NCBI GenBank assembly: GCA_963793025.1
Contig: CAWBYL010000005.1
Location: 124,001-188,000, forward strand
Reading direction: 5' to 3'
Source: CAWBYL01 sp963793025
GTDB taxonomy: Bacteria; Actinomycetota; Acidimicrobiia; Acidimicrobiales; Acidimicrobilacustridaceae
Length of the DNA: 64,000 nt
The translations under genes and the position numbers were made by a program. The notes under the pieces are model-generated. The model did not search any database and had not been told where the DNA came from. It saw nothing but the letters and a program-made list of their open reading frames with translations. Position 1 is the first letter of the stretch. Every line of letters starts with the position of its first letter. Shown in pieces: positions 9,488 through 17,716 of the stretch.

Positions 9488-9910
9488 ATGAGACTTGTCG
9501 ACGCCGAGACCGGTATCGAGGTGATCGATCGCCAGGAGTGCCTGGAGCTCCTCGGGACGACCGCCGTCGGGCGCATCGCCGTGGTGGACGCCGGTCATCC
9601 GATGATCTTCCCGGTCAACTACGGGCTCGACGGCGACCTGATCGTCGTGCGCACCGCTCCCGGCACCAAGCTCGACGCGGCCCTCCAGGGCGGGCCCGTG
9701 GCCTTTGAGATCGACGCCACCGACAGCGCCACGCGCACCGGCTGGAGCGTGATCGTCACCGGCTGGGCCCGGGCGGTCACCGAGCCGGCGGCACTCGAGC
9801 GGTTGGGTCGGATCGGGCTGCGGTCGTGGACCGAGCATCGCAAGGACCACTGGATCGCCGTGCACCCCGAACGCGTCAGCGGTCGCCGAATCGTGCCGTT
9901 GGGCACCTGA
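9488..9910 (+). CDS. Pyridoxamine 5'-phosphate oxidase-like FMN-binding split-barrel protein
   Basis: A 140-residue protein of the split-barrel flavin or F420-binding class. The N-terminal helix and strand pattern (ECLELLGTTAVGRIAVVDAGHPMIFPVNYGLDGDLIVVRT) is typical of the small actinobacterial members similar to nitroimidazole-resistance proteins. GWSVIVTGWARAV supplies the dimer-interface strand. It may bind FMN, F420 or heme and reduce an unknown substrate. A Shine-Dalgarno GAGGAGGTCGGG precedes the ATG at 9488. It is a single gene, divergent from the uspA operon. Confidence 0.85.
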   Translation: MRLVDAETGIEVIDRQECLELLGTTAVGRIAVVDAGHPMIFPVNYGLDGDLIVVRTAPGTKLDAALQGGPVAFEIDATDSATRTGWSVIVTGWARAVTEPAALERLGRIGLRSWTEHRKDHWIAVHPERVSGRRIVPLGT

Positions 9911-9989
9911 GGCGAACCCGCCGTCCGGGGCCGGTCCGGGAGGGCGGCGATACTTCGACGGGAATCGGTCGTGCGAGGATGGGCCGGCG

Positions 9990-10580
9990 ATGCTGGCCGA
10001 GACCAACGATCTGATCCCCGTGGAGACCGCGTCGGTCTTCTTCGCCGTCCTCGCCCTGCTGTGCTGGGGCGGGGTGATCGTCCTCGGCATCGGTGCCCTC
10101 GTGCGGCGCACCCGCCGGGGCCGCCCCGGACGCCTCGAGCCGCTTCGCGACGACATCGGCCGTATGGCCCTGCCCCTCGCCTGGATCGTCGCCCTGGTGA
10201 CCATGCTCGGCTCGCTGTACTACTCCGAGGTGCAGGGCTACGTGCCCTGCGAGCTGTGCTGGTACCAGCGCATCTGCCTGTATCCCTTCGCGGTGATCCT
10301 GGGCATCGCAGCCTGGCGGCGCGACATCGGCATCCGGGTCTACGCCATACCGGTGCTGGCCGTCGGGGCCGTCATCTCGACCTACCACCGTTGGATACAG
10401 GCCTATCCGCCGTCGAACGGCACCTCGTTCTGCACCGCCGAGGCCCCCTGCACGACTCAGTACGTGAAGGAGTTCGGAATCGTGTCCATTCCTTTCATGG
10501 CCCTTTCGGCCTTCGCGTTCATCATCGTCCTGCTCCTCGTCGCCCGGCCGTCCCGGACAACCCTTCTGGAGGATTCGTGA
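9990..10580 (+). CDS. dsbB: Disulfide bond formation protein DsbB-like
   Basis: An inner-membrane quinone-linked oxidase that makes disulfides and passes them to an extracytoplasmic thioredoxin-fold oxidant. It has 196 residues and about five hydrophobic helices, one more at the N-terminus than classical four-helix DsbB. The first redox pair lies in CELCWYQRICLYP and the second in the extracellular loop FCTAEAPC. Both pairs are intact. The end overlaps the GTG start of the thioredoxin-like partner by four bases (GTGA, 10577-10580), so the two proteins almost certainly work together. Confidence 0.9.
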   Translation: MLAETNDLIPVETASVFFAVLALLCWGGVIVLGIGALVRRTRRGRPGRLEPLRDDIGRMALPLAWIVALVTMLGSLYYSEVQGYVPCELCWYQRICLYPFAVILGIAAWRRDIGIRVYAIPVLAVGAVISTYHRWIQAYPPSNGTSFCTAEAPCTTQYVKEFGIVSIPFMALSAFAFIIVLLLVARPSRTTLLEDS

Positions 10581-11317
10581 GCAACCGTCCGTCCCGCAAG
10601 CCATCGGCCTCGACCAAGGTCCGCCAAGCCTCGTCGAGCGGGTCGGGCCGCTCCACCCTGTGGCTGTGGATCGGCCTCGTCGTGCTGGTCGTGGTGGTGG
10701 GGGGCGTGGCCGTCGCCGTGAGTCGGTCCAAGAGCGACTCCAACACCGCCGCAGGAGGGACGGCCTCACCGAGCGGCGGCACCGTGGTGCCGGCCGGCGA
10801 CGTCGACTACGGCACCGTCACCGTGGACGGCGCGGCGCTCACCGCCGCCACCGCAACCGATCCGTCGCCCGCCACCGGTGCGACCCTCCCGACCGTCACC
10901 GGCGAGACGTTCGACGGCAGCGCCGTCACCATTGCCCCCGACGGCAAGCCCCAGATCATCATGGGCGTGGCCCACTGGTGCCCCCACTGCCAGGCCGAGG
11001 TGCCCCGCATCCAGGACTGGCTCGACACCAACGGGATGCCCGCCGACGTCAACATCGTCGCCGTGGCCACGTCCCCGAACCCGTCGCGGGGGAACTGGCC
11101 GGCGGGTACCTGGCTGCGGGACGTGAAGTGGAGCGTCCCGACGATGGTCGACGACGACCAGAGCACCGCCGGGCAGGCCCTCGGGGTCAGCTCCTTCCCC
11201 TACTTCCTGGTGGTGGGCGCCGACGGCAAGGTCATCCAGCAGACCAGTGGCGAGATCTCCATGGACCAGTGGGCAGCCCTGCTCGACGCCGCTCGCACGG
11301 GTACAGCGGCCACCTGA
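10577..11317 (+). CDS. Membrane-anchored thioredoxin/TlpA-like disulfide protein (DsbA-like partner)
   Basis: A 246-residue protein with a short basic cytoplasmic tail, one membrane anchor near residues 29-50 (LWLWIGLVVLVVVVGGVAVAV), a low-complexity Gly/Ser/Thr linker, and an extracytoplasmic thioredoxin fold. The active site is HWCPHCQAEVP; CPHC is the DsbA-type dithiol. The cis-Pro region FPYFLVVGADGKV is also present. The GTG start has an upstream CTGGAGG and overlaps the DsbB-like gene. It is inferred to accept disulfides from the DsbB-like protein and pass them to secreted proteins. Confidence 0.88.
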   Translation: MSNRPSRKPSASTKVRQASSSGSGRSTLWLWIGLVVLVVVVGGVAVAVSRSKSDSNTAAGGTASPSGGTVVPAGDVDYGTVTVDGAALTAATATDPSPATGATLPTVTGETFDGSAVTIAPDGKPQIIMGVAHWCPHCQAEVPRIQDWLDTNGMPADVNIVAVATSPNPSRGNWPAGTWLRDVKWSVPTMVDDDQSTAGQALGVSSFPYFLVVGADGKVIQQTSGEISMDQWAALLDAARTGTAAT

Positions 11318-11360
11318 TCACCAGCGGGGGCGGTGCCACCCGCCGGCCTCGCTGACGTGG

Positions 11361-11432
11361 TGCCCCCGGTGGGGATCGAACCCACGGTCGTCGGATTAAA
11401 AGTCCGCTGCCTTACCACTTGGCCACAGGGGC
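11361..11432 (-). tRNA. tRNA-Lys (anticodon UUU)
   Basis: On the minus strand a cloverleaf can be folded: acceptor arm GCCCCTG with CGGGGGC, a D arm with GCC and GGC, anticodon stem with the loop CTTTTAA, and a T arm GTGGG-TTCGATC-CCCAC. The anticodon TTT reads lysine codons. The discriminator base is A, and CCA is not encoded. Confidence 0.93.
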
Positions 11433-11544
11433 GTGGGCTCCGCGCTGCCCCAGGCTCGACTGGCACCGGGACCCGGCTCGGAACGACTGCAGTATGGCCC
11501 AGGGTGCAGAGCGCGCCGCTCGACTCGTCCTCGGTCGCCACGGC

Positions 11545-12621
11545 TCAGCGCGACGCCTGGGATCGTGAGCTGAGACCGTGCCGGGGTCCCGTCGTGGTCG
11601 CTGGCCAGTCGTCGGGCTCCTTGGCCCGAATCCAGCGGCTCAGCGGGGAGCGGTCCTCGTCGGGTCCGTCTCCCCAGTCGTAGAGGACGTTGGTGCCGGC
11701 CGCCTTGTCGTGCAGCGCGCGATGCGACCGGGCCAGGGCGATGGGAACCAGCCCGAGACCGAAGAACAAGAAGCTGAACGGGAAGACCACCACCCGAGCG
11801 AGGGCGTGGCGATTGCGCATGGCGGAGCCGTCGACGCGCAGGACGCGCAGGCCGACCAGGGCCATGCCGATGGAGTTCCCGCTGATCTGCAGACCGATCA
11901 ACATGTAGAAGAGGCCGAAGGCCAGGAAGAGGCCGGCGAACCCAGCGCCCGACACGCGGCTTCCGGCACTGATGTTGATGTCGCCGTCGGTGAACAGGTC
12001 GAGCATGAAGTTGGACACCCAGACGAGGACGCCGTAGAGGGCGGTGACCACGCCGAAGTCGATGAGGAAGGCAGCCAGGCGGGTGATCCCGCCGGCCAGC
12101 AGGCCGGTGGGGGAGGCGGTGGTCGGTGGCTCCGGGCGTGGGCGATGGGTGAGGCGGGACACCACATGGGCGAGGATCAGATCGAGCGCCACCAGCTGGC
12201 GCCGGGCCAGGGTGAGGATCCGGGTGCCGGCGCCTCGCGTGGCCTCGGCGACGATGTCATCGATGCCGGCCCGCTTGGCCAGGGCGGCCACGTCGATTCG
12301 CTCGGCCAGCGCGTCGATGTCGACCCGCTCGAGCAGGGCCTGGATGTCGACCTTCTCCAGGAAGGCGTCGACGTCGAGGCGGTCCGTGAGGGTCTGGAGG
12401 TCCACCCGGGCCAGCAGGGCGTCGAGGTCGACTCGTTGGACGAGAGCGTCGACGTCCACTCGCTGCACCATGGCGTCCACGTCGACCCGCTGGACGAGAG
12501 CGTCGACGTCGACGTCACCTACGAGGCGGTCGACGTCGACCTTGGCCACCACGTTCTCGACGGGCACGGCGTCGACGACGGTTGGCACGATGGCCCCGAG
12601 GATGCGCTCGCCGAAGTTCAC
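11545..12621 (-). CDS. RDD-family membrane protein with an N-terminal nonapeptide-repeat domain
   Basis: About 358 residues. Residues 19-126 are twelve consecutive 9-residue units of the type VDVDALVQR (hydrophobic-Asp-hydrophobic-Asp/Gln-Ala-Leu-x-x-Arg/Lys), with no insertions. The C-terminal half is an RDD membrane domain with about four hydrophobic helices (AAFLIDFGVVTALYGVLV, GFAGLFLAFGLFYMLIGL, ARVVVFPFSFLFFGLGLVPIAL) and the late block SHRALHDKAAGTNVL. The GTG at 12621 is preferred because GAAAGGATGGG lies four bases before it; an ATG at 12630 is possible. It is divergent from the mannosyltransferase operon. The function is unknown; the repeats may form a solenoid or scaffold. Confidence 0.8.
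   Translation of the reverse strand: MNFGERILGAIVPTVVDAVPVENVVAKVDVDRLVGDVDVDALVQRVDVDAMVQRVDVDALVQRVDLDALLARVDLQTLTDRLDVDAFLEKVDIQALLERVDIDALAERIDVAALAKRAGIDDIVAEATRGAGTRILTLARRQLVALDLILAHVVSRLTHRPRPEPPTTASPTGLLAGGITRLAAFLIDFGVVTALYGVLVWVSNFMLDLFTDGDINISAGSRVSGAGFAGLFLAFGLFYMLIGLQISGNSIGMALVGLRVLRVDGSAMRNRHALARVVVFPFSFLFFGLGLVPIALARSHRALHDKAAGTNVLYDWGDGPDEDRSPLSRWIRAKEPDDWPATTTGPRHGLSSRSQASR
12244..12567 (-). repeat. Twelve tandem 27-bp coding repeats (nonapeptide units) in the RDD protein gene
   Basis: Each 27-bp unit encodes a nonapeptide such as VDVDALVQR, VDVDAMVQR, VDLDALLAR, VDIQALLER or VDIDALAER. Central units are nearly identical at DNA level (repeated GTCGACGTCGACG blocks), and outer units have diverged. 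The frame and length of nine are kept without exception, so selection acts on the protein. Confidence 0.85.
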
Positions 12622-12713
12622 GCGACCCATCCTTTCAGGCGCGGGCGCCCAGCGTCCCGGGTCCGTCGGAGGGGTGGCCCCAGGGTGTACGAGGACCGGT
12701 AGCGGCGTCCGAT

Positions 12714-12719
12714 TACCGT
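12714..12719 (+). promoter_or_regulatory. Candidate -10 element (TACCGT) for leaderless start of the mannosyltransferase operon
   Basis: TACCGT fits the actinobacterial TANNNT -10 pattern and ends six bases before the GTG at 12726. No Shine-Dalgarno lies between, so the transcript may begin at or next to the start codon. No good -35 is visible. Confidence 0.35.
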
Positions 12720-12725
12720 CACCCC

Positions 12726-13982
12726 GTGACCGCCACCCAGTCGACCGAGCCGAGCGCCCGGAACGACGAGTCATCGGCGTGGGTCGACGCCGTCGCCCCG
12801 TTCGTGGTGGCGATGATCGTCGTGGGGGTGGCGGTGTGGCTGGGCGCACGCGGTCCCATCGTCTCCCCGGAGACCCACGACCTCTCGGCCTATCCGGGCT
12901 CGGGTCTCTTCGGCGGCTGGTTCCGTTTCGACGGACGCTGGTACGACATCATCTCGACGCAGGGCTATTCGTTCAACGGCTCCGACGCCCAGTCGCCGGT
13001 CGCCTTCTTCCCCGCCTACCCGCTGGTGCTGTGGGTCGTGCACGCCGTCACCGGGATGTCGGTGAAGCTCCTCGGAACGCTCGTCACCATGGCCTGCGGC
13101 CTCGCGGTGGTGGTGCTGTTCCACCGCTGGGCGCGTGGCCGCGTCGACGCGGCCACGGCCCGGGTCGCCGTCATCACCCTCGTCGTCTATCCCTACGCCT
13201 ACTACCTGATGGGCGCGGTGTACGCCGACGCCCTGTTCCTGCTCGCCGCCATCGGCGCCTTCGTCCTCCTCGAGCGCGACCACCCCGTGCTGGCCGGCCT
13301 GGCCGGTCTGGTGGCCACCGCCACCCGGCCCGTCGGGATCGCCGTGGTGGTCGGCCTCGTCGCCGTCACCCTCTGGCGGCGAGCAGTGGTCGAGCGGCGC
13401 GGGCGTGGGCTCACCGTTCACTGGAACCGGCTCCACCCCGGTGATGCCGGAGTGTTGCTCTCCGTGGGCGGGCTGGTCGGTTGGATGACCTACCTGTGGG
13501 TGCGCTTCGGCCACCCGTTCGCCTTCGAGGAGGTGCAGAAGGCGCCGGGATGGGACCAGGGCGCCGGTCCTCGCACCTGGTTCAAGATCACGTGGCTGCA
13601 GCAGCTCCACCGGCTGCCCGGCACCACCCGCGAGTGGTTGGCCCACGGCGATCCGGTGGTCCACGAGAAGATGCTGTACGGCTACGGGGTGCTCCTGCAG
13701 GGTGCCCTGGTCGGTGTCTTCCTGGTCCTCGCCTGGCTGGCCTGGCGGCGGTTGGGCTGGGGCTACGGCGTGTACTCCTTCGCCCTGCTCGCCATCCCGC
13801 TCGTCGGCACCAAGGACTTTCAGGGGTCCGGGCGGTACCTGCTGGCCGCCTTCCCCTGCTTCGTCGCCGCCGCCACCGTGCTGGTGGAGCGACGGGCCCT
13901 GCGCTGGGGGTGCTGGTCGGCCAGCGCCACCGTGCTGTTGGGGTGGACCTTCGCCTTCGGGCGGGGCTACTACGTTTCGTGA
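12726..13982 (+). CDS. PIG-V-like (GT-C fold) mannosyltransferase, membrane
   Basis: A 418-residue multi-spanning protein. After the first helix comes the extracytoplasmic loop FDGRWYDIISTQGYSF (an acidic Asp as in GT-C catalytic loops), then FFPAYPLVLW, the FFPxYP hallmark of GPI mannosyltransferase II-like proteins, and VYPYAYYLMGAVYADALFLL. About nine to ten helices follow. Such enzymes use polyprenyl-phosphate sugars to mannosylate lipids or proteins outside the membrane. It is the first gene of a coupled run; its TGA overlaps the GTG of the GT2 gene by four bases. The acceptor is unknown. Confidence 0.8.
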   Translation: MTATQSTEPSARNDESSAWVDAVAPFVVAMIVVGVAVWLGARGPIVSPETHDLSAYPGSGLFGGWFRFDGRWYDIISTQGYSFNGSDAQSPVAFFPAYPLVLWVVHAVTGMSVKLLGTLVTMACGLAVVVLFHRWARGRVDAATARVAVITLVVYPYAYYLMGAVYADALFLLAAIGAFVLLERDHPVLAGLAGLVATATRPVGIAVVVGLVAVTLWRRAVVERRGRGLTVHWNRLHPGDAGVLLSVGGLVGWMTYLWVRFGHPFAFEEVQKAPGWDQGAGPRTWFKITWLQQLHRLPGTTREWLAHGDPVVHEKMLYGYGVLLQGALVGVFLVLAWLAWRRLGWGYGVYSFALLAIPLVGTKDFQGSGRYLLAAFPCFVAAATVLVERRALRWGCWSASATVLLGWTFAFGRGYYVS

Positions 13983-14770
13983 CCGCCATGGCGAACTTCG
14001 AGAGCCTCACCATCTTCTTCCCGATGTGGAACGAGGAGGACTCGATCGACAGGGCCGTAACCGCGGCCATCGAGGCGGGCAACGAGCTCGTGACCGCCGG
14101 CGAGATCGGCCGCTTCGACATCGTCATCGTCGACGACGCGTCGACCGATGCCACCGGCCCACTGGCCGATGCCCTGGCCGCCACCGATCCCCGCATCTCG
14201 GTGGTGCACCACCCGGTCAACCGGAAGCTCGGAGGCTCCATCAAGACCGGCCTCACCGCCGCCACCGGCGAGCTGGTCCTGTACACCGACGCCGACCTCC
14301 CGTTCGACATGGCCGAGTTGGCCAAGGCCGTTCGCATCCTGCGCCTCTACGAGGCCGACGTGGTCAGCGCGTACCGCTTCGACCGCACCGGGGAGGGCGC
14401 CCGGCGCCTGGTCTACAGCTACGTCTACAACCACCTGGTCCAGGTCACGCTCGGACTCCGGCTCCGCGACATGAACTTCGCCTTCAAGCTGATGCGCCGC
14501 TCGATGCTCGACCAGATCGACCTGCACAGCGAAGGGTCGTTCATCGACGTGGAGCTGCTGGCACGGGCCCACCGGCTCGGCTTCCGCATCGTGCAGTTCG
14601 GCGTGGACTACTTCCCCCGCACGCGAGGCATCTCCACGCTCTCGTCCAACGCGGTGATCTTCCACCTGCTCCAGGAGATGGTGCTCCTGCGATCCCACCT
14701 GCGGGCCATCGAACCACTGCCGCCCCCGGCGACGGAACAGCCCGGCGATTCCGGGTCGGCGGCGTCGTGA
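13979..14770 (+). CDS. Glycosyltransferase family 2 (dolichyl-phosphate-mannose-synthase-like)
   Basis: A cytoplasmic 263-residue GT-A enzyme. The nucleotide-sugar motifs are FPMWNEEDSI, IVIVDDASTDAT, and the metal-binding LYTDADLPFD with D104 and D106. The late block VELLARAHRLGFRIVQFGVDYFPRTRGISTLS is that of polyprenyl-phosphate sugar synthases. There is no membrane tail. It plausibly makes the polyprenyl-phosphate sugar donor that the upstream PIG-V-like enzyme uses (inference from pairing). GTG at 13979 gives a four-base overlap with the upstream gene; ATG at 13988 is an alternative. The stop overlaps the next GTG. Confidence 0.88.
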   Translation: MTAMANFESLTIFFPMWNEEDSIDRAVTAAIEAGNELVTAGEIGRFDIVIVDDASTDATGPLADALAATDPRISVVHHPVNRKLGGSIKTGLTAATGELVLYTDADLPFDMAELAKAVRILRLYEADVVSAYRFDRTGEGARRLVYSYVYNHLVQVTLGLRLRDMNFAFKLMRRSMLDQIDLHSEGSFIDVELLARAHRLGFRIVQFGVDYFPRTRGISTLSSNAVIFHLLQEMVLLRSHLRAIEPLPPPATEQPGDSGSAAS

Positions 14771-15621
14771 CGGCGGCTCGCTCGTGCCTTCTCGTCGTCA
14801 ACGCCGACGACTACGGGCTCACCGAAGGCGTGTCGCACGCCATCCTCGAGGCCCACCACCGCGGCATCGTGACCTCGACCTCGGTCCTGGCCCTGGGCCC
14901 GGCCTTCGAGCGCAGCGCCGCCTGGTTGGCCGACGCGCCCGACCTCGGCCGGGGCGCTCACCTGGCGGCCGTGGGCGAGGACCCCCCGCTCCTGTCGGCA
15001 CGCGAGGTCCCGACCCTCGTCGACCGGCGCGGGCGGCTCTGGTCGTCATGGCGGGTGTTCCTCCCTCGAGCGGCCCTCGGTCGCATCGATCCCGACGACC
15101 TCCGTCGCGAGTTCGGCGCCCAGCTCGACGCCCTCGCCGCAGTCGGGATCCGGGCCGACCACCTCGACACCCATCAGAACCTGCACCTGTGGCCGATGGT
15201 CGCCGACGTCGTGGTGGATCTCGGCGAGGCGCGGGGGATCCGAACGGTTCGGGTGACGCGCTCGGCCGAGCACGGTCCCGTCGGCCGCACCGTCGCCCGC
15301 CTGGCCAGCCGGCTCGAGGCGCGACTGGCCGAGCGGGACTGGACGTGGCCCGAGGCCTCGACGGGCCTCGACGAGGCCGGCCACCTCGACCTCGGGGGCA
15401 TGGTTGCCGCCCTGGGCCGCCTGGCCGCCTCCGGTGCCGCCACTGCCGAGCTCGCCACTCATCCGGGTGGACGCGCCGACCCCGATCGGGAGCGCTACCG
15501 GTGGGGCTACCAGTGGGAGGACGAGTACGAAGCGCTGCGGTCGGCGACGGTCCGCACGGCAATCGGCGAGCTCGGCTTCCGACTCGGGACCTTCGCCGAC
15601 CTGGCGGGGACGGCGGCGTGA
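14767..15621 (+). CDS. ChbG/HpnK (YdjC) family carbohydrate deacetylase
   Basis: A 284-residue metal-dependent deacetylase of the YdjC fold, which removes N- or O-acetyl groups from sugars such as chitooligosaccharides or glucosaminyl lipids. The catalytic and metal-binding start VVNADDYGLTEGVSHAI is intact, the second ligand region is ADHLDTHQNLHLWP, and TAELATHPGGRAD supplies the third. It lies inside the GTGA-linked chain (overlaps at 14767-14770 and 15618-15621), so its substrate is probably the glycan built by the two upstream transferases. Confidence 0.85.
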   Translation: MTAARSCLLVVNADDYGLTEGVSHAILEAHHRGIVTSTSVLALGPAFERSAAWLADAPDLGRGAHLAAVGEDPPLLSAREVPTLVDRRGRLWSSWRVFLPRAALGRIDPDDLRREFGAQLDALAAVGIRADHLDTHQNLHLWPMVADVVVDLGEARGIRTVRVTRSAEHGPVGRTVARLASRLEARLAERDWTWPEASTGLDEAGHLDLGGMVAALGRLAASGAATAELATHPGGRADPDRERYRWGYQWEDEYEALRSATVRTAIGELGFRLGTFADLAGTAA

Positions 15622-16310
15622 GGCCGCCCCGCTCACCGGCGGCGCGCCGGGTGCTCTCGTTGTGGGACGACGCCCCCTTCGGCGACCGTTTCCACACGCG
15701 GGCGCGGTGGTGGACGGCGCCGTTCGCCGCCCTCGAGCTGGAGGTCCCGCTGAGCGGCGACGTCTTGGAGATCGGTTGTGGGCACGGCGTGTTCAGCACC
15801 TACCTCGCCGTCACCTCCCGGGCCCGTCGCGTCGTCGGCGTCGACATCGACGCCGACAAGATCGCTCTGGCCCGCCACGCCGCCTCCCACCTCGACCCCG
15901 GGGAAGGCGACCTCCGCTTCGACGTCACGCCGTCGGGGGCCGTGCCCCAGATCGAGGGCGGATGGCGCGCCATCGTGTTCGCCGACGTGCTCTACCTGCT
16001 GTCCCGGGACCGACGTGAGGCGTTGTTGCGCTCCTGCGCCGAGGCACTGGCTCCGGGTGGCCTCCTCGTCGTGAAGGAGGTCGACACCGAACCGCGCGCC
16101 AAGGCGGCGATCTCCCAGGCCCAGGAGGTCCTGGCCACGCGGGTCCTGCGCATCACCGATGGGGACGACCTCGACTTCCCCTCGGCGACCGAGCTCGAAG
16201 CGGTCCTCGCCGGGGCGGGGCTCGACACCTTGGCCAAGCGCATCGACCACGGATACCTCCATCCCCACTGCGTCGTCCTCGGCACCCGCGCCCTCGCCGG
16301 GCCCGCTTGA
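15618..16310 (+). CDS. Class I SAM-dependent methyltransferase
   Basis: A 230-residue enzyme with the SAM-binding motif VLEIGCGHGVFSTYL, the acidic strand end VVGVDIDADKI, and LAPGGLLVVKEVD after the core. The family is generic; the chain position suggests it methylates a sugar, lipid or carrier in the same pathway. The start is GTG at 15618, coupled to the YdjC gene. Its TGA shares TTGA with the TTG start of the ABC1 kinase gene. Confidence 0.85.
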   Translation: MRPPRSPAARRVLSLWDDAPFGDRFHTRARWWTAPFAALELEVPLSGDVLEIGCGHGVFSTYLAVTSRARRVVGVDIDADKIALARHAASHLDPGEGDLRFDVTPSGAVPQIEGGWRAIVFADVLYLLSRDRREALLRSCAEALAPGGLLVVKEVDTEPRAKAAISQAQEVLATRVLRITDGDDLDFPSATELEAVLAGAGLDTLAKRIDHGYLHPHCVVLGTRALAGPA

Positions 16311-17706
16311 CGACGGCCGACGCCATGGGTCCGTCGGGGGCATCGCTGGGCGACCGGGTGCAGCGCTGGCGGCGACGGACGAGGGTCTGGCGCCTCACCG
16401 CGCGCCGTGGCCTCGGGTGGGTGAGCGTGAAGGTGAGGGGCAAGGCCCTCGGGGCCGAACGGCGGGCCGCCCTCGAGGAGAGGTTCACCATCCGCAGCGC
16501 CGAGGACGTCGCCACCGAACTGGGCCAGATGAAGGGCGCGGCCATGAAGCTCGGCCAGATGCTCGGCTTCGTGGCCGACGGTCTCCCGCCGGCCGCCCGA
16601 GACGCGCTGGCCCAGCTCCAGCAGGACGTACCGCCGATGGCGCCCAGCCTGGCCGACCAGGTCGTGTGCGAAGAGCTCGGTGCGCCTCCCGAGGAGCTGT
16701 TCCTCGACTGGGACCCGGACCCCGTGGCCGCCGCGTCGATCGGGCAGGTCCACCGAGCGGTGATGGCCGACGGACGGGTGGTGGCCGTCAAGGTCCAGTA
16801 CCCGGGGGTGGGGACAGCCATCCTCGACGATCTCGACCACGCCCAGTTCCTGTACTCGATGTTCTCGTCGTTCACCCTCTCGGGCATCGACATGCCCGCC
16901 CTCGTGGCCGAGCTGCGGGCCCGGATGGTCGACGAGCTCGACTACCGGCTGGAGGCGGCCTCGCAGGACGCCTTCGCCGACCGCTACCTCGGTCATCCCT
17001 TCGTCCGCATCCCTCGCGTCGTACCCGAGCGCTCGACGCGACGGGTCCTGACCAGCGAGTGGGTCGACGGTCTGACCTTCGAGCAGTTCGTGCGCGGCGC
17101 TTCGCCCGACGAACGCCAGCACACCGCCGAGGTCGTGTTCCGGTTCGCCCAGGGCTCGCTGCACGAGCACCGCGTGTTCAATGGCGACCCTCATCCCGGC
17201 AACTACCGGTTCCACCGCGACGGAACGGTCACGTTCCTGGATTTCGGCCTGGTGAAGCACCTGACCGCGGCCGAGCACGACTCCCTGCTCCCCACGATCG
17301 ACCACGTCCTCGCTGGTGACGCTGTCGGGTTGGTGTCGGCCATGGAGCGAGCCGGCTTCCTCCATCCGGGGCACGGTCTGGACCCTCAGCGCGTCTACCG
17401 CTGCGTCAGTGCGCCCTACCGTGCCTACCTGACCGAGGAGTTCACCTTCACCCCGGACTACACCGCGAGGCGCTCACCTCGCTGCTCGACGTGCGCGGTC
17501 CCTACGCCGACGTGCTCGCCGCCCTCGACATGCCTCCCAGCTTCGTGCTGCTCGACCGGGTCGTGTGGGGGGTCAGCGCCATGCTCGGACGCCTCCACGG
17601 GCGCAACCGATGGCGGGCCATCCTCCAGGAGTACCGCTACGGCTCGACTCCGGCCACGCCTCTCGGTGAGCAGGAGGCGGCATGGCGGCGCCGACGCGGA
17701 GCCTGA
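16307..17706 (+). CDS. ABC1/UbiB-family atypical kinase (frame-disrupted near 17463)
   Basis: A member of the ADCK/UbiB family of atypical kinases or ATPases tied to isoprenoid-lipid metabolism. Motifs are MKLGQM (KxGQ), the Ala-rich loop AAASIGQVHRA, VAVKVQYPG, NGDPHPGNY and FLDFGLVKH. The good frame ends at FTFTPDYTA; the natural continuation EALTSLLDVRGPYADVLAALDMPP lies in another frame, ending at 17706. One missing base in ACCGCGAGG around 17461-17468 (giving ACC GCC GAG) restores a 466-residue protein. Unrepaired, the frame runs on antisense through the next gene. It is either an assembly indel or a recent mutation. It starts at TTG (ATG at 16325 is an alternative) and ends the coupled glycan run. 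Confidence 0.8.
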
Positions 17707-17716
17707 CGGCGAACGG

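Noticed and set aside
12244..12567. CRISPR-like regular repeats
   Set aside because: Units are contiguous without spacers, differ in sequence, and encode an unbroken nonapeptide pattern.
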